From Desulfobacteraceae bacterium (lineage in GTDB: Bacteria; Desulfobacterota; DSM-4660; Desulfatiglandales; B25-G16), in contig DAOVDY010000081.1 in NCBI GenBank assembly GCA_030669265.1, positions 1 to 5,236 of the forward strand: 5,236 nucleotides of DNA, given 5' to 3'. Positions 1-5,201 of this stretch are shown one piece after another (within the stretch, counting starts at the first letter, position 1; every line of letters starts with the position of its first letter). A program made the translations under genes and the position numbers. Under the pieces are notes generated by a model, which saw only the letters and a list, made by a program, of their open reading frames with translations, ran no database searches and was not told the origin of the DNA.

Positions 1-51
1 CCCTGATATTGGTCATAGCATCACCGGTCAAAAAATAGCACGCTTTTAATC

Positions 52-1368
52 TTATCCCTGAAACTGAAGCAACCATTTCCACAGAGGGATGATATTGATC
101 TCGCCCTGGTCAATTGGGAGTTCAATAGGAACAGTCGACTCTTCATCATCGGTAATAACCGTAAGGCGCTCGACTCTTAACTCATCTTTTACCTCTGTCA
201 GAGCCTGCAGCTCTCTTTGTCTGGTTCTTTCATCTTCCAAAGAAAAACAAACCTGTATGGCCTCGGTGATATGAAGACCTTCCTTGATGATAAAGTCAAC
301 TTCTTTGCCTTTCTTGGACTTCCAGTAGTAAAGCTCTTTATTTCTTCTCAGCAGCTCCAAAAAAACTATATTTTCATAAATATGTCCCATATTCCGGGAG
401 AATTTAAAGCTGATGGAATTGCTCAGCGCCGCATCAATGCAATAGATTTTAGAGGGATTATAAATCTGTCGTTTCAAAGAATAATCAAACAAATCCATAG
501 AAAAAAACAGATAAACATCATTTAACGCTTCGAGATAATTTTTAACTGTATTCTGGCTCCTGACACCAATGATTTTCTGCATGTTCTCGTAGCTTTGAAC
601 TGTGCCTGGATTAGCCGCCAAAAACAGGGTTAGTTCCTTTATCTCTTTAATATTTCTAATGCCATGGCGGGTAATGACATCACGATAGACGATATCGTTG
701 TAATACTGTTCCAGTAGTGTTGTGTCTCCTATTTTCAGGACTTCGGGAAATCCGCCCAGTTCGATATATTTTCTGAACAACCTTTTTATTTCAACCTTCT
801 TCTGTCTCTTGTATAAGCTTTTGGCATCAATTATCACCCCTTTCATTGTCAAGAATTCACGCAAAGAAAAGGGCCAGGTCACTATTTGACGATTCCTGCC
901 GGTCAGGGCTGTGGAGATTTCAGAGCTCAACAAAGAGGCATTGGAACCGGTGACAAAGATCTTTACATTTTCGAACTCATAGAGCCTGTTCAGCCATTTT
1001 TCCCATCCACTGATATTCTGGATCTCATCGAGAAACAGATAGATTCTCCCTTGAGGGTTTTCCAACTCGATAAATGTTTCGTAAAGCGGTTCAAAATCTT
1101 GCAAGGTAAAGGGTACAAATCGTTCATCCTCAAAGTTTAGATAAAGAATGCTGTTTTCCAAAACATCCTTGCTGTTGAGGAGATCATCACATACCAGCTT
1201 CATGAGAGATGATTTGCCACTTCTTCTTACACCGGTAATGATAAGGATCTCACGCTGCGGAATATAATTTGCGATTTCATCCTGAATCTCTCTCCTGACA
1301 AGCCCGCGCCTGGAGAGAAATTTTTCCTTATGGCCGATGATAAGTTCTTTTAATTTTTCTTTTTCCAT
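52..1368 (-). CDS. AAA ATPase with C-terminal DUF4143 domain
   Basis: This 438-residue protein has the full architecture of the AAA_14/DUF4143 ATPase family. Seen in the sequence: a Walker A loop GVRRSGKSS at residues 46-54, a Walker B strand IYLFLDEIQ at 109-117 (Asp114, Glu115), a sensor-like VTGSNASLL at 139-147, and YRDVITRHGI at 228-237. The C-terminal part (from about 195) ends in a nuclease-fold-like core: YYWKSKKGKEVDFI at 347-360 followed by TEAIQV at 368-373. Length is normal for the family and no frame break is visible. The physiological role of the family is poorly known; members are common in accessory regions. The ATG is supported by a GGCGG 7 bases upstream and by a strong promoter about 35 bases further up. 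It is transcribed alone, away from the higA side. Family assignment is firm; any link to the neighbouring TA genes is only positional. Confidence 0.93.
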   Translation of the reverse strand: MEKEKLKELIIGHKEKFLSRRGLVRREIQDEIANYIPQREILIITGVRRSGKSSLMKLVCDDLLNSKDVLENSILYLNFEDERFVPFTLQDFEPLYETFIELENPQGRIYLFLDEIQNISGWEKWLNRLYEFENVKIFVTGSNASLLSSEISTALTGRNRQIVTWPFSLREFLTMKGVIIDAKSLYKRQKKVEIKRLFRKYIELGGFPEVLKIGDTTLLEQYYNDIVYRDVITRHGIRNIKEIKELTLFLAANPGTVQSYENMQKIIGVRSQNTVKNYLEALNDVYLFFSMDLFDYSLKRQIYNPSKIYCIDAALSNSISFKFSRNMGHIYENIVFLELLRRNKELYYWKSKKGKEVDFIIKEGLHITEAIQVCFSLEDERTRQRELQALTEVKDELRVERLTVITDDEESTVPIELPIDQGEINIIPLWKWLLQFQG

Positions 1369-1401
1369 CCCCTAACCGCCATTATATTTCATTGGTGTTG
1401 C

Positions 1402-1431
1402 ATTATAATGGCATATATATAGCAATGTCAA
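1402..1431 (-). promoter_or_regulatory. sigma70-type promoter of the AAA ATPase gene
   Basis: On the minus strand, TTGACA (1426-1431) is separated by 18 bases from TATAAT (1402-1407), both perfect consensus hexamers. The expected transcript start is about 1395, giving a leader of roughly 27 bases before the ATG at 1368. The spacer is an alternating TA run, and the -10 hexamer sits in an 8-base palindrome (attataat). No operator could be assigned. Confidence 0.75.
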
Positions 1432-1440
1432 TGCATTTTT

Positions 1441-1518
1441 AAGGCACTGATATTGCCTCTCAGCCCGCCATTGCCCCGCCCGCCTCACAAGCGAGAGCGT
1501 TGCGGGCAGGAAGGCACT
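1441..1518. repeat. GC-rich imperfect palindrome flanked by AAGGCACT direct repeats
   Basis: The spacer between the ATPase gene and higA is AT-rich except for this GC-rich block. It contains an imperfect 14-base inverted repeat, 1455-1468 against 1502-1515 (11 of 14 positions pair), and an alternative perfect 6-bp stem GCCCGC (1478-1483) with GCGGGC (1502-1507). The 8-mer AAGGCACT occurs at 1441-1448 and again at 1511-1518, flanking the hairpin region. It could be a small non-autonomous palindromic element, or a bidirectional stem-loop between genes; there is no T-run typical of an intrinsic terminator. The rest of the 253-base spacer (1369-1621) holds the ATPase promoter and nothing else I could identify. 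Confidence 0.45.
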
Positions 1519-1621
1519 AGCAGGCAGGCCTAAATTCACGATTCCCTAAATCCCTGAATTCGGCTTATAAGTCAAAAAGTCCAGCAACGTCCCTCTTTAA
1601 AAGGATTTTATTCATTACTTA

Positions 1622-1915
1622 TCAATGGGATGCCATCTCTCGCGGTGAAATACTCTCAAGTTCAGGACCAATTTCCTGACGAACCAGATCAAGCTCATAA
1701 GCTTGTTGAAGGTTCAGCCAAATATTTGGACCGGTGCCAAACCACCTTCCGAGTCGAAGTGCTGTATCAGCGGTAATGGCTCTTTTACCTGTAATAATCT
1801 GGGAAACTCGGTTCGCCGGGACGTGTATAACCCTCGCCAGTTCGGTTGCAATTATGCCAAGCTCAGCAAGTTCGTCGGCGAGGATTTCCCCTGGGTGAAT
1901 AGGTGTACGTGTCAT
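1622..1915 (-). CDS. higA: HigA-family antitoxin (XRE helix-turn-helix)
   Basis: This 97-residue protein matches the HigA addiction-module antidote family over its whole length. It opens with the hallmark HPGEIL (residues 7-12), has a helix-turn-helix at about 22-45 (ATELARVIHVP, then NRVSQIITGKR), and ends with the family segment FGTGPNIWLNLQ at 59-70. HigA proteins bind and neutralise the HigB ribosome-dependent mRNA interferase and repress their own operon. The start is decided by a strong SD, AAAGGAGC at 1921-1928, five bases from the ATG. The expected partner directly upstream is only a truncated, frameshifted higB ending at 2035, so this is probably an orphan antitoxin. The gap to the higB stop (119 bases) is much larger than usual for higBA. 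No convincing promoter was found right before the gene. Confidence 0.92.
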   Translation of the reverse strand: MTRTPIHPGEILADELAELGIIATELARVIHVPANRVSQIITGKRAITADTALRLGRWFGTGPNIWLNLQQAYELDLVRQEIGPELESISPREMASH

Positions 1916-1920
1916 TTTTA

Positions 1921-1928
1921 GCTCCTTT
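1921..1928 (-). promoter_or_regulatory. strong SD of higA
   Basis: Minus-strand AAAGGAGC lies five bases before the higA ATG (1915). It shows that the antitoxin keeps efficient translation initiation although its toxin partner is broken. Confidence 0.75.
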
Positions 1929-1951
1929 TATATGACAATAGCCACAACCTC

Positions 1952-1970
1952 AAAAAAACGCAGTCGTTTT
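1952..1970 (-). terminator. weak hairpin plus T-run between higB remnant and higA
   Basis: Minus-strand AAAACG (1965-1970), loop ACTG, CGTTTT (1955-1960), then three more T. The stem is short and A/T-rich, so it may be a weak terminator or attenuator, or only a chance structure. It would separate the broken toxin reading from higA. Confidence 0.25.
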
Positions 1971-2034
1971 ACTCTGGTAACGCTCTCTACCAAGCGCCCT
2001 TTTGATGACTGATTTTGCTGCTAAGACATTAGAA

Positions 2035-2165
2035 TTAATGGTAATCGGTAATTTCGACGTTGTGCGGACCATCTTGGTACCATTCAAAACATATTCGCCA
2101 CTGGTCGTTGATACGGATACTGTATGACCCAAGCGGTCACCTGCTAATGCTTTAAAACGGTTACC
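2035..2165 (-). pseudogene. higB: HigB toxin remnant (C-terminal part, frameshifted)
   Basis: Read on the minus strand, this piece encodes the C-terminal half of a HigB/RelE-fold toxin. [14 protein letters not shown] is read from 2165 in one frame. From 2124 the next frame gives [10 protein letters not shown], then ICFEWYQDG, then [10 protein letters not shown] and a TAA at 2035-2037. The two parts join cleanly as GDRLGH-YSIRIND if one base is restored at about 2124, which is the normal family sequence. The SIRINDQWR strand and the closing VEITDYH are signatures of the family and include the region carrying its active-site residues. The N-terminal half (about 50 residues) is missing and replaced by a sugar transferase. 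The toxin is therefore doubly inactivated. Its position just upstream of higA confirms it as the original partner. Confidence 0.88.
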
Positions 2166-2380
2166 GTTTCGGCCCCAGCGCTCCTGGCCATAGAGAATCG
2201 GGCCACCATCCTTCATCTTGATGGCTAAGGCAATAGGCAAAGAAACTGGCAAGGATACAATGAGCATGAAGGTAGAGAGTATGATATCCAGAGGGCGTTT
2301 TAGAAAAGGTTCTTTAACCTTATGTTTGTGCCAGTGGGTTACCATAGGCTTGGCAGTTATCTGAGGATAGTGATAGCCGA

Positions 2381-2872
2381 TTAGGTTAACTTTAAAGATA
2401 TCCCTTTTCCCACCTTCTCTTCTAACTGTACCGATTGTTTTTTAATAGCCTCCTGTGTATACCCATAAAAAGTCATTTCCCATAGGCAATGCGCAATAAT
2501 ATCTGTCTCGGAGTAATTTGATATAGATCCAAGATCAATATCCATGCCTAACCACTTTTTCCAGTCCACAAACTCAATTCCATACGACACTTCTTGATTA
2601 CCAATTTTATCGTCCTTGAAAATTTCAGAATTTTCCTCTTTTCTTAAAGTGCCGTTTTTCCCGGATACACAGGTATACCACCCATTTTCAAATTCATCAA
2701 ACACCTCTTCCAGAATAATGCGCATGTTCGACTCTGCGTGTGTCAGCGTCTGCAACTGTTCAAAAGCCATCTTGAATCCGGCAATATTTTTTCGATCATT
2801 CGGGTACAGATGTATGAGAGCAGCGCAGACTTCATCCCATTTGTACTTGCATACTAATTCCGTAAATTTCAT
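2381..2872 (-). CDS. DUF6557 family protein
   Basis: This soluble protein of 163 residues has no signal peptide or membrane segment. I recognise it as DUF6557 by an N-terminal MKFTELVCKYKWDEV, an NMRIILE strand (49-55), GIEFVDWKKWLGMDID (99-114) and IIAHCLWEMTFYGY (125-138). The function of the family is unknown. Two starts are possible: ATG at 2872, which fits the MKF start expected for the family, and TTG at 2878, which lies seven bases after a GAGG (2886-2889). The ATG is 13 bases from that SD, so TTG (165 residues) is a real alternative. It is the last intact gene of the minus-strand run after vapBC and could be read from the vapBC promoter; no promoter of its own was seen in the short upstream gap. 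Its stop lies 35 bases before the fused sugar transferase piece. Confidence 0.82.
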   Translation of the reverse strand: MKFTELVCKYKWDEVCAALIHLYPNDRKNIAGFKMAFEQLQTLTHAESNMRIILEEVFDEFENGWYTCVSGKNGTLRKEENSEIFKDDKIGNQEVSYGIEFVDWKKWLGMDIDLGSISNYSETDIIAHCLWEMTFYGYTQEAIKKQSVQLEEKVGKGISLKLT

Positions 2873-2911
2873 TACCAATTCATTTCCTCGTCCCAGAACC
2901 TCTTATCCTCC

Positions 2912-3216
2912 TTATAAAACATCTCTTTTCACCGTATCGTAATCTAACTTCACGATTCTGCCTTTAACAATTCTCTCGCAGAAATTGAAAATCGGAATAT
3001 GAACAAGCAGTGAGAAAGCTGGCTTAAATCACCATACCACTCCTTCAAGGTTGTCCAAGCGTTACCAACAGTTAGCTCTATATCTTCCTGATCTCTCAGG
3101 CTCTTCTTTGCACTTGGCAATGGAGTGGTAATCACAATAACATTGGGCGGTTTCTCACCTACTCGAGTCCCCCATTTCATTGCATAGAGCCCAAATTCTT
3201 TGCTATAAATCAACAT
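2912..3216 (-). pseudogene. Unknown small gene after vapC, probable frameshift
   Basis: I do not recognise this product. Its ATG at 3216 (MLIYSKEFGLYAMKWG) lies inside the end of vapC, overlapping it by 14 bases, which suggests translational coupling; an ATG at 3243 is also in frame. The uninterrupted frame stops at 2950 (88 residues) with a compositionally odd tail, HCLFIFRFSISARELLKAES. Shifting by one base at the TTTAA run near 3028-3032 opens another frame that continues FKPAFSLLVHIPIF, then ERIVKGRIVKLDYDTVKRDVL, and stops at 2912-2914 right at a GGAGG (2907-2911). The second ending looks more protein-like and closes the gap to the DUF6557 gene, so I infer a frameshifted gene of about 101 residues. 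The frame-0 product (2950-3216) remains possible. No membrane segment or known motif is evident in the first 60 residues. Confidence 0.5.
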
Positions 3217-3706
3217 CTTCGGGCCTATATACAAGTATATCATCTACCTTTTCAAAGCCTGTATCATTTGTTGCCAACAATTCAAGCCCTTCTTCTTGCA
3301 TACTGGCAGCAATAACTGAATCGTTTACCATCAACCCGTATGCCATCCTAACCATTTGGCTTTTAATAACTGTCTCGAAGGTAACAGGTCTGATTTCTAT
3401 ACCCATTTCATTGATTTTTTGTGTGTTTACAAAATACTCGTTCAGTCCTTTAATTTTTTCGGGGCTTTCGTTGAGCTTTCTGACAATATTAGGCGGTTTT
3501 ACCAGGTTCTTCTTCACAGCTTCAACCATCATTAAGCGGTGAAGCACTTCCAGGATCACATTTACAGAGGTTATGGCGGTCAGATCCCCTTGCTCACATC
3601 TATTTAGAAAATCACCACATTCGTCACTTACGCCAGTAAAGTGGTAGATAAAAATATTAGAATCAATAAACACCTCGGAGCCTGCCTCGATTTCATCAAG
3701 TTTCAT
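3203..3706 (-). CDS. vapC: VapC-family PIN-domain toxin (ribonuclease)
   Basis: This 167-residue protein has the PIN-domain fold order with all expected acidic residues: Asp15 in VFIDSNIFIY, Glu53 in NVILEVLHR, Asp129 in MVNDSVIAA and Asp148 in ATNDTGF. These residues coordinate Mg2+ or Mn2+ for endoribonuclease activity in VapC toxins. It is somewhat longer than the usual 130-150 residues, with an extra helical stretch between Glu53 and Asp129. The ATG at 3706 is preferred over an upstream GTG (3712) because an AGAAGG sits five bases before it. It overlaps vapB by 11 bases in the usual antitoxin-then-toxin order. The next unknown gene starts within its last codons. The catalytic set is intact, so the toxin is probably active. 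Its RNA target cannot be read from the sequence. Confidence 0.9.
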   Translation of the reverse strand: MKLDEIEAGSEVFIDSNIFIYHFTGVSDECGDFLNRCEQGDLTAITSVNVILEVLHRLMMVEAVKKNLVKPPNIVRKLNESPEKIKGLNEYFVNTQKINEMGIEIRPVTFETVIKSQMVRMAYGLMVNDSVIAASMQEEGLELLATNDTGFEKVDDILVYRPEDVDL

Positions 3707-3941
3707 ACACACCTTCTTCTTCCATTATCGATTTAAGAACTGATGGTGACACACTCATTGCGCCATGTGAGCTTAGAGAGATGTTTTTCCGTTTTGATCT
3801 TGTTTTCCTTTCCATTGTGAGCAGATACATCCTAAGCGCATCTTCTAGCACCTTACTAAATGGCTGCTTTTGGGAGAGAGCAACCCGTTTTGCATCGAAT
3901 ATCAAATCTTCCTCTAACAAAGTGCCGATTTTCTTTTTCAT
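3696..3941 (-). CDS. vapB: VapB-like antitoxin
   Basis: This 81-residue protein is encoded just before vapC and overlaps it. The N-terminal part, KKKIGTLLEEDLIFDAKRVA then FSKVLEDALRMYL, reads as a short strand followed by two helices, in the manner of a ribbon-helix-helix DNA-binding domain. The middle is basic (ERKTRSKRKN), and the end (about 58-81) is an acidic, probably flexible tail that would wrap the toxin. The role is inferred from position and size, since the sequence is not a close match to a named subfamily that I can recall. The ATG at 3941 is preceded by AGGA about 12 bases upstream, a weak fit. A near-perfect promoter lies directly upstream, where the antitoxin-toxin complex would be expected to autorepress. 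Confidence 0.78.
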   Translation of the reverse strand: MKKKIGTLLEEDLIFDAKRVALSQKQPFSKVLEDALRMYLLTMERKTRSKRKNISLSSHGAMSVSPSVLKSIMEEEGVYET

Positions 3942-3966
3942 CGTATCTCATCTTCCTATAAATCTC

Positions 3967-3995
3967 ACTATAAGGGCCGAACCTAATATTGTCAA
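3967..3995 (-). promoter_or_regulatory. sigma70-type promoter of vapBC
   Basis: Minus-strand TTGACA (3990-3995), a 17-base spacer and TATAGT (3967-3972). The predicted transcript start near 3960 leaves a leader of about 20 bases before the vapB ATG. The hexamer TTATAG occurs twice, at 3968-3973 and 3956-3961, 12 bases apart, spanning the -10 and the start region. This is a plausible operator half-site pair for VapB. Confidence 0.72.
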
Positions 3996-4099
3996 GAAAA
4001 ATAGATTACATTCTTGAATTCTATTTTGATTATATGGTTCTTTGTGCAAGACATATGCTTAAAACAAATTTTCTGCCTCCACGCAGGATCGTCGGAGAA

Positions 4100-4438
4100 T
4101 TACCGAAAACAGCCCGCCAAAATACCGGCGGACAAGCCCTCCAAACTGATGGCGGACAAGCCCTCCACACTACTGGCGGGTAAACCTTGAGCAGGAATCG
4201 GTGAATAATATGGGATCTGTTTCTCCAACTCTTTGACAAACTCTGGTCGTTCCGGCCTTGGTCCAGCCATACCCATATCTCCCTTGAGCACATTTAAGAG
4301 CTGAGGTATTTCATCTATACGCCATCTCCTCATAAATAGCTCAATCCTTGTTATCCTTGGATCTTCATCGTCTGTCAGTACCGCCCCAGTCGCCTTTTCC
4401 ACATCCTGAACCCTTTTGCCAAATTCAATCAGCTCAAA
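4100..4438 (-). pseudogene. Sugar transferase catalytic fragment (lacks both ends)
   Basis: The minus strand encodes the conserved catalytic part of a PF02397 phosphosugar transferase. It starts at [15 protein letters not shown] (4438-4394), alignable with the family's F-K-L-x-K-F-R-x-M-x-x-D-A-E-K, and continues through [21 protein letters not shown] with the Asp-Glu catalytic dyad, [16 protein letters not shown] and [10 protein letters not shown] (to 4202). The expected continuation (the VKPGxTGWAQV region) is missing. After a short PIPAQG the frame enters the 24-bp repeats and stops at 4100. No start with an SD exists; the GTG at 4402 falls inside the domain. A frame stop lies upstream at 4460-4462. 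The membrane segment is absent, so activity is unlikely. It complements the N-terminal piece at 2163-2345 but lies upstream of it on the same strand. Confidence 0.82.
4111..4182. repeat. three tandem 24-bp imperfect palindromes
   Basis: Three abutting units of exactly 24 bases lie at 4111-4134, 4135-4158 and 4159-4182. Each begins AGCCC and carries CCGCC or CCTCC in the left arm and GGCGG in the right arm, so each can form a small hairpin. The core is GC-rich against an AT-rich background. Because 24 is a multiple of three, the repeats stay in frame with the sugar transferase fragment and add an eight-residue repeat ([12 protein letters not shown]). There are no variable spacers, so this is not a CRISPR array. 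Confidence 0.8.
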
Positions 4439-4523
4439 ATCTGCCTTTTGGGATAAAACTCAGAAAAAAGTCCCATGTCATATGCTGACGCCGGTCTTTT
4501 ACTATACGCCATTTACAAGAATT

Positions 4524-4556
4524 ATGTTGAAAAAATGTTTAAAATATGTATAATTT
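4524..4556 (+). promoter_or_regulatory. brnT promoter with three 11-bp phased repeats
   Basis: TTGAAA (4527-4532), a 16-base spacer and TATAAT (4549-4554) form a good sigma70-type promoter. Three related 11-base units begin at 4524, 4535 and 4546 (ATGTTGAAAAA, ATGTTTAAAAT, ATGTATAATTT). They are spaced one helical turn apart and cover both hexamers. AATTAT (4520-4525) and ATAATT (4550-4555) form an enclosing inverted repeat. BrnA-type antitoxins autorepress their operon through a ribbon-helix-helix domain, and this is the obvious candidate operator. Confidence 0.65.
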
Positions 4557-4561
4557 AGTAT

Positions 4562-4834
4562 ATGAAGTTTGAATGGGATGCAAAGAAAAGCAGCGCTAAC
4601 AAGATAAAACATGGGATTGATTTTGAGACCGCAAAGAACATATGGTTAGATGAGAATCGTGTTGAAATTCATGCCCCACATCCTGTGGAAGACCGACGCA
4701 TTATAATAGGGAAACATCATAATAAGGTATGGACTGCAATATATACCATGCGAGGTAATGCCATTCGCATCATTTCTGTACGACATGCCAGAAAAAAGGA
4801 GGCAGAGCTATATGATAAAGAAAAAGCTGGTTAA
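4562..4834 (+). CDS. brnT: BrnT family toxin (RelE-like ribonuclease)
   Basis: This 90-residue protein has the diagnostic BrnT layout: MKFEWDAKKSSANKIKHGID at the start (family pattern F-x-W-D-x-x-K-x-x-x-N-x-x-K-H-G), DRRIIIGKHHNKVWTAIYT in the middle, and IRIISVRHARKKEAELYD at the end. BrnT (DUF497) is an RNase toxin with a RelE-like fold that inhibits translation and is neutralised by BrnA. The length is normal and the conserved basic and His residues are kept, so it is probably functional. The start is fixed by the canonical MKFEWD. There is no SD, and the TATAAT ends only seven bases before the ATG, so the mRNA is probably leaderless. It overlaps brnA by 23 bases. Confidence 0.93.
   Translation: MKFEWDAKKSSANKIKHGIDFETAKNIWLDENRVEIHAPHPVEDRRIIIGKHHNKVWTAIYTMRGNAIRIISVRHARKKEAELYDKEKAG
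4798..4802 (+). promoter_or_regulatory. strong SD of brnA inside brnT
   Basis: A-rich sequence followed by GGAGG, nine bases before the ATG at 4812. It selects this start over an in-frame ATG at 4758 inside brnT, and contrasts with the SD-less brnT. Confidence 0.75.
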
Positions 4835-5081
4835 AAATAGTGCGGAATTTGACCGTCGCTTTGATTCCGGCGAGGATATTCATGATCTCATAGATATGTC
4901 AAAAGCCACGGTTATTCATCATGGGAAAAAAGTCCGCATCACGCTGGATGTTGCAGAATCGCTAGTTAAGGACATCGATGAAATACGGCAACAAATAGGT
5001 GTTGACCGTGGCGCCTTGATAAAAGTCTGGCTCCATGAGAGGGTAAAACAGGAAAAGGCTGTCTCTCGCATCAGGGAATAA
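4812..5081 (+). CDS. brnA: BrnA family antitoxin (ribbon-helix-helix)
   Basis: This 89-residue protein lies directly after brnT and overlaps it. The N-terminal part (MIKKKLVKNSAEFDRRFDSG, then EDIHDLIDMSKA) is the toxin-facing segment; here the toxin-binding and DNA-binding order is reversed relative to many antitoxins. The C-terminal part, KKVRITLDVAESLVKDIDEI (39-58) followed by GVDRGALIKVWLHERV (63-78), is a CopG-like strand-helix-helix DNA-binding domain. It would neutralise BrnT and repress the shared promoter at 4524-4556. The start at 4812 is set by the GGAGG. Genes of this type end their operon, and no further gene follows. Confidence 0.9.
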   Translation: MIKKKLVKNSAEFDRRFDSGEDIHDLIDMSKATVIHHGKKVRITLDVAESLVKDIDEIRQQIGVDRGALIKVWLHERVKQEKAVSRIRE

Positions 5082-5201
5082 AGCTTGAGATCACCGAATA
5101 ACGAATAGGCCAATGACTTTCTTGTATTTTCTAGATTCCCTGTCTACTCCCTATTTTACTTGCGCCACACTCCATGCCCTATTCTAATACCCTATGTCTA
5201 A

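Larger units (their letters stand above)
1950..2345 (-). pseudogene. Sugar transferase N-terminal fragment fused to higB remnant
   Basis: The open frame is 131 codons, but only residues 1 to about 65 are sugar transferase. They include KRPLDIIL (16-23), a hydrophobic membrane segment at about 19-43 with a Pro-rich break (SLPVSLP), GGPI (47-50) and QERWGRNG (54-61). This is the start of a single-domain polyprenyl-phosphate phosphosugar transferase (PF02397), a monotopic membrane enzyme that moves a sugar phosphate from a nucleotide sugar to undecaprenyl phosphate. Homology stops at RNGNRFK, where the sequence becomes HigB. Residues after about 75 are a frameshifted reading of higB and have no meaning of their own. 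The catalytic Asp-Glu and PRP motifs are absent, so this cannot be an active enzyme. No good SD precedes the ATG. Confidence 0.82.

Noticed and set aside
1..51. Terminator after the ATPase gene
   Set aside because: There is an ACCGGT palindrome and an A-run but no stem followed by a T-run in the correct order on the minus strand.
886..1140. Plus-strand open frames inside the ATPase gene (also 89-274 and 217-525)
   Set aside because: Antisense shadows of a well-conserved ATPase, with no family resemblance of their own.
1950..2120. Peptide [10 protein letters not shown] resembling an acyl-CoA dehydrogenase motif
   Set aside because: It is the out-of-frame reading of the HigB segment; the other frame gives an unbroken HigB C-terminus with its normal stop.
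4111..4182. CRISPR array
   Set aside because: Units abut without spacers, are only 24 bases long, and there are only three of them with no cas gene nearby.
4030..4293. Open minus frame with repeated WRACPP peptides
   Set aside because: It is the 24-bp DNA repeat read in a second frame, overlapping the sugar transferase catalytic fragment; its residues match no family and the transferase frame explains the region.
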